This document shows, one piece after another, positions 1-10,400 of a stretch of 64,000 nucleotides of DNA. The stretch spans positions 384,360-448,359 of the forward strand of contig CAJNDS010002380.1 of NCBI GenBank assembly GCA_905221605.1. Direction: 5' to 3'. Each line of letters opens with the position of its first letter. Within the stretch, counting starts at the first letter, position 1. Both the position numbers and the translations under genes were made by a program. This DNA comes from Symbiodinium natans (Eukaryota > Sar > Dinophyceae > Suessiales > Symbiodiniaceae). The notes beneath the pieces are model-generated. The model saw nothing but the letters and a program-made list of their open reading frames with translations, searched no databases and had not been told where the DNA came from.

Positions 1-127
1 TAACCTTTGAAGACCAACGATGCCATGTGAACGGACCTCCAGCGGCTTGACTAGGGCTTCAGGGAATGACAGGGTTGTACGTCCAAAGATCTGCATGTGT
101 TCTGTCGCGTGGAGTGGGCTCTGAAGT

Positions 128-3100
128 TCTGACTGGGGACATCCCGACAAGACATGCGGTGTGGCTACGGAGGTGTTATGGTCTTTTGTGGTCAAAACCT
201 GGGAACGAGAAGACAGAGCATTTTCAGACCTTTTCCAGGAACGTGGGGCTCGGGTCCAGATCCTCGCCTGAAGTCCTAGATCGTCTTAAATCCCAGTTGC
301 CCCGAGTTTCGCCAAAGGAATTTCGAGGGCCTCGTGTTCGCGACGGCGGGGTCGAGCTGCATTGCCACGCTGATCATGGCGCTTTGGGCGAGCTTTGGAG
401 AGAGAAAGGAGGTTTGCGATGACAGTTCAGGACTACAGACGGTTCAGGCGATGCGAGATGCACTTCCACCCTGGTTTGAAGTTCGCACGCCTTCTAAGCC
501 AGTCTGACACCCTCTCTCAGACAGGCGCGGGTTGGTTCATCACTGTTCAGGCGATATCACGCAGCTTAGTGAGTACTCATTCGGAGCCCGAGATCTTAAA
601 CCCTAGGCTTCCATTGAGGTTCAGGAAGCACACAGCCTTTGAGAGCTGTCTCAGGAACTTGCCCTTCGGTCTGTGGCCCGGCATGGGCATGAACGCCTAC
701 TTCGCCTACACCATCGTGGGCTTCAAGGGAACGCAGACTGCCGTGAAAAAAGTGATGATGGCTGTAACGATTGAGGGCGTGATCTTCATCATCATGTCTG
801 CCCTTGACCTCAGGCGCTACGTCTTCAAGGTCTTCCCCACATGGATGATGAAGGCCACCATGGCGGGCATCGGCTTGTTCTTGGCCCACATCGGACTGCA
901 AGCGGGCAACGGCATCGACATCGTCAGGGACCACCCTGCAGTGCTTGTGGACCTTGTGACCCTGACTGGCGAGCACTTCGCGCGCACCTGGATTGGAATC
1001 GCGTTCTTCTGCGTCATGGCCCTGTTGATTCTTCTGCGCGTGAAGGGTGCCGTGATGATTGCCATCATCCTCAGCGCAGTCCTCTGCTGGATCTTGGATG
1101 CAGCAGCGGTGGAGCAGTTCTCGTACAAGCCCATGTGCTGCCTTGGCAGCGTTTCCTATCCGGAGCCGGCTGCAGGAGGCGTGGAGTGGTATCCCAAGCC
1201 CGGAGGCGGCTACTACCCAAAACCTACGTGCGACAACCCCTTCACTGTGCCCGGAGCAGGGAAGTTGACGGTGACGGATAATGTCCGCACTTACACCTTT
1301 GAGTCCACTGCCTCTGTGTCCCACACCGGCGGGGTCTTTACCATCACGAACGGCGGCACTAGCCAGACCCACAGCGGCAGCCTCTACTGGCAGGGCATTG
1401 CAGAAGGCCGCGACTCTACCTTCAAGGGTGGCTGCCAAGACTCATGCATGCACATGCTGGGCGGCTTCGACCCAATGTGCTTCGGGGCCGTGCTCGTGGA
1501 GACGGGTTGCTGGACCTCCCAAGGGGTTTAGCAATCTCATGAAATCTTATAGTTTGCTCACACTCCAAGCTTGTGCACTTGAGTGCATGTCTTGCTCAGC
1601 CTCTAGAGGCTAGAGGCTTTGGTGCCATAACAGCCTTTGCCAGGACTGGCATGTCCTACCAGGACCGCGCCACCGAAAGCCTGCTGGTCGATGGATTTGG
1701 AGAGGGTTGCCTGGGCGGGGCTGGTCGCATTCCGACCCTTGGCTGTGTGTACAGATAGTCGAGATCATGCTTTTCAAGAAGCAGCTGCATACAGTTCTTT
1801 TGGCCAAGCTGTTGGCATCACGCACGCGTATGCACAAACATCTGGCGCTGCTTGAAGGCACACAACTGAAAGAGGATCATCATATGGGCGATCATTCAGT
1901 TGAACTGCAACATGCTAAAAGACTGCCTCTAAGATTTTGAGAGCGGAACAAGCGCAACGGCAGCAGCGACATCGGCAGTGTGCTGGAGAACATGTGCAAT
2001 CAAGCGTTTTTATTGTTCGGGCATGCGAGCATTCGGAACCAAATGCACGGCACCAGCTTGCTAGTTTACTTTGACACGCTCTCACACGAGCGGCCCTGCT
2101 GAAGGAAGACGTTCAGTGCCCCAACTGCCATCGCCTCCATCCCGCTCATCGACCTTGCGGGGGATTTGGTGCCTCCTTTCGCTGGATGGGCCGGCTGCGC
2201 TTCTTGCCCGCACTTGGCGGCAAATGTACTGCAAAGGTGTTGGCGTTTGAGCTCATGTCTTCTTAGGCACCCGCCTCCATTGACTTTGCCATGCTTGCTG
2301 TCTAAGCTCAGGACTCAAACGGCACCAATTGCGTGAACGGCGACGTCTCTGGCGGCACAATTCTGGCGTGGGACACGTCCGGATTTGGCGACTGGGCAGG
2401 CTTCTGGAACCCGTTGCTTGGCACAGCACACGTTCAAGCAGGCTTGTGCAGCTGGCACCCGGTACTTGTAACTTGCAGACCCCGGCACTCAGGTTGCTCA
2501 CCCTCCTCTACATCGACTTCATCGGGACCATGGGCTTCCTGTACGCAGCAGCAGACCTCAGCGGGCTGGTCGACCCGTCGAAGCCGGAGACCTTTCCTGG
2601 CTGCTTTGCGGCCTTCATGGCAGATGCCGTGGGAACCTTTGTGGGTGGCTTCCTGGGCACCAGCTCTGTCACTACGTACGGCGAATCTATGGCCGGCGTG
2701 TACGAGGGTGGCCGCACCGGCCTCACTGCGCTTACCATTGCCTTCTGCAACTTCATTTGCATCTTCCTGACGCCCTTGCTCTCGTCTATCCCCACCCTTT
2801 CCACTGGACCTGCATTGGTTATGGTGGGCGTCTTCATGATCGAGGGCGTGAAGGACATTGAATGGGGTGACTACATGCAGGCAGTCCCGTCCACGGTCTG
2901 CATCCTGTTGCAGATCACCACGTACAAGATCGAGGTCGGTGTTCTGGGGGCCTTGATGGTGTGCCTTGGCTCCACAAACACTTTGTACCTCAGCATTCCA
3001 AACAAGGCCATGTTGGAGTGATGCTGCAGTGGCAAGACATGGCAAAAGTATCCGCAGCAGACCAGCTGCATGCGAGCCTGAAGCACAAGCAATAAGCCAA

Positions 3101-3455
3101 AAAGCTTGAGGTGGACCTTCCTCATGATCTTCTCTGGGCGCATCTTATTGTACATCCCCGGACCCTGGGTTTGGGTTTGGGCCTCCAAGCTTCAAGCCAA
3201 AGCCTCCGAAGCACCAAATGCCTGAGCTCCTGGCGGAATGCAAGAGTTCTAAGTGTGGAGACATCTGCAGGAGTTTGGGATAAGCTGCACCCCAGAGTGC
3301 AGCGCTTCGTGCGACTCGGCATGGATAAGACCGAGTTCCGACAGCCTCCGACCGTCAGGTGTCCAAGTAGTAAGTAGTGTGGACGTTGCTTGAGGTCATC
3401 GCAGGTGGGGGACAAGGAGTTCATGGATCGACTGAGGAAGGCGGGGGGGCTTTGA
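128..3455 (+). CDS. AzgA-type purine permease, copy 1 (5' exons outside window)
   Basis: Predicted plasma-membrane purine (adenine/guanine/hypoxanthine) transporter of the NCS2/AzgA family. Visible exons: 128-154 (S-DWGHPDKT core), 328-398 (FATAGSSCIATLIMALWASF), 655-1525, 1645-1746, 2118-2243, 2312-2437, 2479-2969 and 3111-3168 (W-TFLMIFSGRILLYIPGPW); a short last exon at 3405-3455 ending in TGA is tentative. The family hallmarks GMGMNAYFAYTIVGF and GESMAGVYEGGRTGLTA are present. All long exons are open. Exons 1-5, seen in copies 2-4, must lie left of the window. Exon 8 encodes TCDNPF where the other copies have TCNNPF. The reading frame of the 2479 exon stays open to a TGA at 3021, so the mRNA could also end there. 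Family assignment is firm; exact splice junctions and the 3' end are not. Confidence 0.82.
655..1525 (+). CDS. Permease copy 1, main exon 8 (membrane segments plus start of insert)
   Basis: The largest exon, 290 codons. Residues 1-23 hold the AzgA motif LPFGLWPGMGMNAYFAY. Hydrophobic segments follow at about 29-50, 58-82, 108-129 and 131-150. From residue about 158 the sequence leaves the transporter family: a Pro/Gly/Tyr/Thr-rich, cysteine-containing stretch (Cys 161, 162, 192, 260, 264, 275, 285) continues to the exon end. The start follows TCTCAG and the end precedes GTTTAG. The same 871-nt exon occurs in all four copies without a frameshift. Confidence 0.85.
2479..2969 (+). CDS. Permease copy 1, exon 12 (C-terminal membrane core)
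   Basis: Encodes the second half of the transporter: a segment starting TPALRLLTLLYIDFIG, then the GGFLGTSSVTTYGESMAGVYEGGRTGLTA signature that carries the conserved Glu of the family, then several hydrophobic helices and EGVKDIEWGDY. It is joined to exon 11 (2312-2437) by a 41-nt intron that begins GCAGGC and ends TTGCAG. Exons 11 and 12 are in different frames in the genome and join at phase 0 only if this intron is removed. Confidence 0.82.
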
Positions 3456-3602
3456 ACTCGTGGGGGTTCCGATATATGACATGTGGCGATGTGGGCTTCA
3501 TCGTTTGGACTTCTTAACGTGTTTGCATTGTGGGACAGCGGTTGCGGGATCTCAGGGCAGGGCTCCCATCTCATGGACTGGCTCCATGTTGATTGGTAGA
3601 CA

Positions 3603-3678
3603 AACCCTAGACCCTCAACCCTAAACCCTAAACCCTAAACCCTAAACCCTAAACCCTAAACCCTAAACCCTAAACCCC
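3603..3678 (+). repeat. Telomere-like CCCTAAA array
   Basis: About ten CCCTAAA units with CCCTAGA and CCCTCAA variants at the left edge. Unique sequence on both sides makes it interstitial. Confidence 0.9.
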
Positions 3679-5054
3679 AAAAACATGTTCACAAGCTGTC
3701 ATGTTTGTGGGGCGGACGATAGCTCAGTATGTTATGATTCTCTGCCTGGGGCCCTTAGTTTCTGTAGTGCAAGCCATCCCTACACCTGGAGCCCGTAGTC
3801 GTTGTTCCGACTTGTTTGTACGATCTCTCAGATGATGCGTTTGGGAAGGTTGCGGGTCACACTTCTGCGGTAGGTTTGTTTGTTGTGCCAAAGTCCGAAA
3901 CATGCTCGCCGGCAAGTTATGGCAGCGATCGAAATTGGTTTGGGGCTTCGTTTCGCAATGAAATTCAATAAGGCTTTAAATGGAAGTTCCTTGAGCCCAA
4001 GGCCCTCAGGCCTCAAGCCTCACGGCGTAGGCCCTTAACCTTAACCCTAGACACAGACCCCTAAAAAAACAAAAACATCCGGAGAAAAAAGCTTGTGATA
4101 ATAGTGGGTTACCCCAACAACCTGAGTTCGCAGATGTTTTCGAAACTTGGTGTGATTATCGACCCCGTTAATTTTATCGCTAACGCGAGGCCGCCTCGGT
4201 AAGGGTACCGAGGCGGCAGGAAGGAGTAGTGGGGGTGAGGGGGGGAAGCGTGGGGTGTTTTTTTTTTTTTTTTTTTTTTGGGGGGGGGGGGGGGGAGGGG
4301 GGAAGGGGAGGGGGGGCGGGGGGGGGGGGCCCAACCCCGCGCCTGTCGCTTCAGCTGTGTTGCTTGTTGGTTGCCGGCTATGTGCCGGTTCAGTTTGAGG
4401 TGTAAAGTTGAAAGCTTTGCAGGGGCTCCGAGATTTGGCTTCGCGCGGTGTCAGGGGTGGGAGGGGGAAGGTGGGGGTTGGGGGGGGGGTTGTGGGGGAT
4501 GGGGATGGTTTGGGCTTAGGGCTTTGGCTTAGGGTAGCTATAGGGCTCAGCTATAGGGCTTAGGGCTGAGGGCTTAGGGCAAAGGGCAAAGGGCTTGGGG
4601 CTAGGGCTTAGGGGCTAGGGCTTAGGGCTTAGGGCTTAGAGGGCTTTTGGGGGGTGGGGCGGCGATTCGCATCCGCCCCTAAACCTGGTCCGGGCACGTC
4701 GGCCGCGGCTGGATACAGGTCGACTGAGGGGGGGTGCCCATTCCGGGCCAAAAAAAACTCGGCCTCCGTGTGGGCTGACGGACGGTTCTTAGTGGTTCCC
4801 TAGATGGATCGAAACGCCTCAGGCCTCCGGCCTCGGCGGATATTAAAGCCAGTGCCAGGGGCTGATTGAAGGGAGGCCGGGGTGCCGAACGAAACCATCC
4901 AAGGAAAGTGGGCCAGTCCATTTGAGCCGTGCCTTCAGCCTCGTTAACTCGTTCAGAACCAACCGGTTCGCGTCTAGAAGGGTACTAAGCGGTTCTCGTA
5001 CAGAAGGTTGATGAGAGTTGTGCTTGGGAAGTGCCAAGCGTTCCAGCGACATGG

Positions 5055-5120
5055 AAGGTCGGTGCGATCCCCGCTGAAGCTGATGAGCCGCCAAAGGAAG
5101 GAGACTTGGCACGCACGTCC
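5055..5120 (+). pseudogene. KVGA exon family, member 1
   Basis: Encodes KVGAIPAEADEPPKEGDLA in one frame. Related segments at 13054-13121, 26257-26314 and 38698-38767 keep the frame while differing mostly at third codon positions or by whole codons, which suggests an exon of a second gene lying once per tandem unit. About 150 nt downstream the same frame style gives VEQLIQQL. Function unknown. Confidence 0.4.
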
Positions 5121-7421
5121 AGGAAATGGAGACAAGCCTACCATTCTCCGGGAGAATAGCCAGTTGCCATGAGTGAGCTAGGCATCTACTGAAGTCAGCA
5201 TCTGCCATGGAACACTGAATCCTCTGGTGGTGCCCGTCAAGACATGGCTTCATGCCGAAGGTGCGGCCGTGGAACAGCTGATACAACAACTTCATTCAAC
5301 TTACCGGTGAAAACCAACAACAACCTTAGCATGACCGCGGCCACGACCAACAAGCATCACACAAACAAGGTACCGACATCAAACAAGAAAAACAACTAAC
5401 AACCAAACATTAAGAGCTAGCACCCTCAGTTGCCGCTTCGACCCTCCCCACAATTACCTCAGCCACGTCAACCAGCACTTCAACCATCACCGCCACCACC
5501 ACGCGTACTACCTCCACCACCGACACAATGCTCCACCAAGACCATCAGCCATCAGACACCGCCACCGCCACCGCCGGTGCCCGCAAAAGGAAGAGCGTCT
5601 ACTCATGCGAAGTGTGCGGCTTTGCCAAGGGATCAATGCCAACCAAACCTTCCTGGCTTGGGGGGGAGGGCAGGCGCGAAAGCTTGTGGGTCGCACGCCC
5701 TTCCCTTCCATACCTGGCTTGGGTCGAGCCGTCCGGTGTTAAGCACTTTGCTGGAGTGATCACCCTTGCAACAAGCCGCATTGAAGGTGGGAGGGACCGT
5801 TGAGTAGACTGAAAAGGACCGACACCCACTCATTCAACCCTAACCCCGAATCCCTCAACAGCCCCCAACCCAAGCTGCTCATGCAGTCGCGACAACCACA
5901 ACAGCAGCTTGTCGGGGTGGTTCGGGTTTTTGGGTTTGTCGGGTGTTTCGGGTTCTTCGGGTTTCTGGGCCAACAGCCCAGGAGGAGAACTCTGAGAAGC
6001 CCGAGTATCGCCGAAACAGCTTTCTGGGATGTCAAGGCTGGTGGCCTTGGCATCTGCAGTTGTAAGATGTTATGGGATTGTACGATGTTGCAAGTCACGG
6101 ACCTCTTCGGAAACCCTTTGCCCCTAGCCCCAGTTTAGGCGATTGGCTCCGTGGGGCTCAACAAGCAGCGTGACGGGTGCAAGGATCTCCTTCCGTTTGC
6201 ATTGCGCAAGACGTAGCAACGGTGCAGGCTGGACACGCACCATCTGAGCAAGCTGTGATGAGCCCAGAGGGCTGCGAAGTAGTTGCACCGATCACCGTAG
6301 CCGTCGAGCCTCAAAGATGCGACGGCTGCGCGCAAGTGTTGAGTTTTGAGCTGCTGGAATGGCTGGAGCCGGGAGTTGTTCGTTTGACTACTCTGCAGAT
6401 TAGTGGCGCGAGACGCGGTCACCTTGATGCTTTCCCATGCGTCGGCCTAGTTCAAGCGATCTTACAGTTCTTTCGCTGCAAAAGGCTCCGAATGCCAAAG
6501 CTAGCGGCCACTGCGTGCAACGTCAAAGGCGTTGCCTGTGCACAGCTGCTGATCCCTGAGCCGACAGGTTGACGTCTGGGGCTGCACAGCTGTACCTGGT
6601 ACTCTATTTACCTACAGTGTAGTGGAACTACCCTTAAATAGTAGGCATAACCCATAAGACTGTAGGCCAAGAGGGTATGTCCCAGCTCACAAACCCTTGC
6701 AGTCACCAAAGCCCAGCAAACTGATGGCTTTGTGGGATCTAGCAGTCCGAATTGCCGGGTTCTGCCGTAGGAACCTCCAGGCTCCAGTTTGGGAGACCAT
6801 CCATCTTTTTTCCTTGACTAGCGGAGGCAGCTGGACTCGTCCCGATGCATGTCTGGGACGTACGAAGCTTAAATCCTCCGTCCTGGGAGTGACCCGTAGC
6901 ATTCCCTGAAATGCTTCGGAAAACCGACGATGTTTGAAGTTCCCTGAGCTCTGCAGGATCCAATGTTTTGATGGTTGGGAGTAACTACTTCTCCGTAAGC
7001 TGGGGGTTGAGGCTCAGGTCAACATGGTCAATCTTGCTTCTTATTCGCTTCGCCTTAGAGCAGTCGCAGCAGCGATGGCCCTGACGATCGCGTGATTGCT
7101 CTGGCTGTCCCAAGCGGGCAGCTCGTGAGGAGGTTTTTCATGGCACCCCCGTTCTCAGCCCAGACTGCAAGGTCGAAGCACCCCATCTGGGCGGGAACAA
7201 GCACTGAGAGCCCCAGCTTCGAGCAGCAAGAAGCTGCTGTCCGCAGGTGTTTTACCCCGAACTGTTTTGCACAGCTGAAGCAGTAGCAGGTCAGGCAATA
7301 GGCCTGGTATGTATGCAGGTCTGCATGACCATACACCCTGCCTCGCTTCGCCGGCTCAAGAGCATTTTGGAACGGTGCAACTGTTGTGGCCGCTGTTGCC
7401 TCTGCGGAGCTTTCCTCGACC

Positions 7422-10400
7422 ATGGCAGAGGAGCAGCCTGACTTCAAGGTGGGCGCCAAGGGCAAGTCGGCCGTCGCAGCTCGGCGGCAGTTCTCTGGTC
7501 AGGTAGGACAACTCCCCTGTGGCGAAGTTTCATTCCCATCGCCGCGGGTATTAGTTTTCATGGCTTCTGGAGCCCAGATGGCGGAGACACGCCCTGCCGC
7601 CGCTAGCCCTCCTTGGCCACAGTGTGTCTGAACCCCTTTCTTGCCCATTCTGCAAGCTGCCCAGAAAGACACCTTTTTGGACACGAAGTTCCGGGGCGGA
7701 AAAGTGGACAACTACTTCAAGGCAGGCCGACGTGTTCCAAGCCTTGGGCGCTCTAGGGTGGGTCTGTCGGCTTTGCAGTTTCAGCAACCCTAAACCCTAA
7801 ACCCTAAACCCTAAACCCTAAACCCTAAACCCTAAACCCTAAACCCTAAACCCTAAACGGGTGCATGGAGAGCCGAAGCGGCCGTACGGGCGGAAGACTG
7901 CCCCGGCACTTCATTCGCAAGTGGGGTCACATCAGCCTTTGTAAGTGCCATCGCACGGGGTACAGACTTTATTCGCCTGCAGCGGCTGACGCAAACTTAG
8001 GGATGATTGCGTGCCGCGGTCAACTCTTAGGCGATTAAAAGTCGTGGAGCTTTCGATAAACACATTCTTCAGGTGTCCCAGCGTGGCTCGAACCTCACGA
8101 CGGAGACACGGATGCATTGAGAGCTTCAGGACTTTTGAAAGCCCAGCCGCGGCAGCTTCGCTCCCGCACTTTTTGCAACTAGCGGCTTCGGCCGTGTGAG
8201 GCTGAGGCCCAAGCATCAAGAGCTCAAGGTTCGGACTGTTGATGTCCAGCAATTGAGGCAGGCTGAAAGGGTCCGATGTCATGATTGTTGCGGTGCGTGG
8301 TATAGCTTGTTAGAAGGGTCTAGAACCCCTTCTCAGATGACAGCGCTGACCCACTGGTGCCACCATCAACTCATGCCACGCCCCACACCATCTGACCTTT
8401 TAAGTGTCCAAGTATTCTGTGACTTTCAGCGGCATTTGAGGAGATCCGTGCTGGCATCACGACCTTCCTCACCGCCGCCTACATCATGGCAGCGGCTTAG
8501 AGACATTGCGGGGGACGGTGGCTGAAGCCTTAAATGCTCAAGCATCCTAAACCCCTAAACTCCAAACCCTGAACCCCCCCCAGACCCTTAACCCAACGCG
8601 GTTTTTTAGGGTTCTGTGCTACAACCCTAAAATCCCTAAACCCTAAACCGTCCACAAGGTCAACCCGAACATCATCAGCACCACGGGCTTGCCACGCGAC
8701 CGCAATATGCCCTTTTTCTGTTTGGGGGGGGGGCATTTGGGGGTGTACGAAAATAGGGGACCCCTAAAATAGACCCCCAAAATAGTAGGACTTCCTCAGA
8801 AGGCAGATCCAATAAGGTACCCCTACTTTCGGAAACAGAGGTGTTGGGCCTGGGATCTACCTGCCGAGATGTAGTTTACGGCGTCAAATTTCCAGCAAGG
8901 CGACGGTTCGTGTGGGTTCGTGGTTCGGTTCGGTTGGTGCCACCCTCCGTCCAGGCCTCTCTTGGAATTAGTCCATTTGTTAGTCACATAACGCAAAACA
9001 CCCCACCAGCCCTTCAGTGAGGCTTCCGATTTCGATGTGTGTAGGTGGTGCCTCTCAATCTCAGAGCCCGAGGAAACTTTCTCAAAGTTATCTCGCACTA
9101 TCCTGGCATGTCCTTGGTGGGCATCCCCGTTGGTTGGGTAACTTTAGAGTTCAGCTGCGACGCAATGAATAAACGCAACGGAGAAGGGCCCAAGGTCGGT
9201 GGTTCAGCGTTAGAGGCAGCTTGATAACCTTTAAAGATCAGGGCTTCAGGGAATGACAGGGTTGTACGTCCAAAGATCTGCATGTGTTCTGCCGTGTGGA
9301 GTGGGCTCAGAAGTTCTGACTGGGGCCATCCCGACAAGACATGCGGTATGGCTACGGAGGTGTCATAGTTTGCTGTGGTCAAATCCCGGGGATGAAAAGA
9401 CAGCATTTTCACACCTTTTCCAGGGACGTGGGGCTCGGGTCCAGATCCTCGCCTGAAGTCCTAAATCGTCATAAATCCCAGTTGCAAGGAATTTCGAGGG
9501 CCTCGTGTTCGCGACGGCGGGGTCGAGCTGCATTGCCACGCTGATCATGGCGCTTTGGGCGAGCTTTGGAGAGAGACAGGAGGTTTGCGATGACAGTTCA
9601 GGACTAAAGACGGTTCAGACGGTGCGAGATGCACTTCCACCCTGGTTTGAAGTTCGCACGCCTTCTAAGCCAGTCTGACACCCTCTCTCAGGCAGGAGCG
9701 GGTTGGTTCATCACTGTTCAGGCGATATCACGCAGCTTAGTGAGTACTCACTCGGAGCCCGAGATCTTAAACCCTAGGCTTCCATTGAGGTTCAGGAAGC
9801 ACACAGCCTTTGAGAGCTGTCTCAGGAACTTGCCCTTTGGTCTGTGGCCCGGCATGGGCATGAACGCCTACTTCGCCTACACCATCGTGGGCTTCAAGGG
9901 AACGCAGACTGCCGTGAAAAAAGTGATGATGGCTGTAACGATTGAGGGCGTGATCTTCATCATCATGTCTGCCCTTGACCTCAGGCGCTACGTCTTCAAG
10001 GTCTTCCCCACATGGATGATGAAGGCCACCATGGCGGGCATCGGCTTGTTCTTGGCCCACATCGGACTGCAAGCGGGCAACGGCATCGACATCGTGAGGG
10101 ACCACCCTGCAGTGCTTGTGGACCTTGTGACCCTGACTGGTGAGCACTTCGCGCGCACCTGGATTGGAATCGCGTTCTTCTGCGTCATGGCCCTGTTGAT
10201 TCTTCTGCGCGTGAAGGGTGCCGTGATGATTGCCATCATCCTCAGCGCAGTCCTCTGCTGGATCTTGGATGCAGCAGCGGTGGAGCAGTTCTCGTACAAG
10301 CCCATGTGCTGCCTTGGCAGCGTTTCCTATCCGGAGCCGGCTGCAGGAGGCGTGGAGTGGTATCCCAAGCCCGGAGGCGGCTACTACCCAAAACCTACGT

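Larger units (their letters stand above)
3456..7421. other. Spacer between permease copies 1 and 2
   Basis: No complete gene is visible. In order it holds: a CCCTAAA array (3603-3678); a run of about 22 T followed by G (4258-4295); degenerate GCTTAGGG-type repeats (about 4530-4640); one member of the KVGA exon family (5055-5120) followed by CAA/ACC-rich low-complexity DNA (about 5300-5560); and spacer blocks that recur before copies 3 and 4 and again at 40-42 kb (about 6240-6560, 6700-6960 and 7005-7230). The blocks tolerate indels of any length, so they look non-coding; promoter function is possible but unproven. Confidence 0.55.

Noticed and set aside
596-1438. 280-codon minus-strand ORF opposite permease exon 8, also open in copies 2-4
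   Set aside because: The plus strand encodes clear AzgA motifs. The antisense frame stays open because of GC-rich third positions, and its translation is His/Asp/Gly-rich without family features.
2329-3021. 230-codon plus-strand ORF running through exons 11 and 12 of copy 1
   Set aside because: Its first part is the wrong frame of exon 11. The correct exon 11 frame (NGDVSGGTILAWDTSGF) joins exon 12 only after removing the 41-nt intron.
4843-5295. 150-codon minus-strand ORF
   Set aside because: Overlaps the KVGA segment, whose plus-strand frame is the one preserved between copies. No homologous minus-strand ORF is kept in the other units.
6292-6320. Sequence resembling the dinoflagellate spliced leader (CCGTAGCC...CTCAAAG)
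   Set aside because: It differs in the middle from the canonical leader, lacks a downstream GT donor and Sm-like site, and belongs to a spacer block whose other copies have lost the resemblance.
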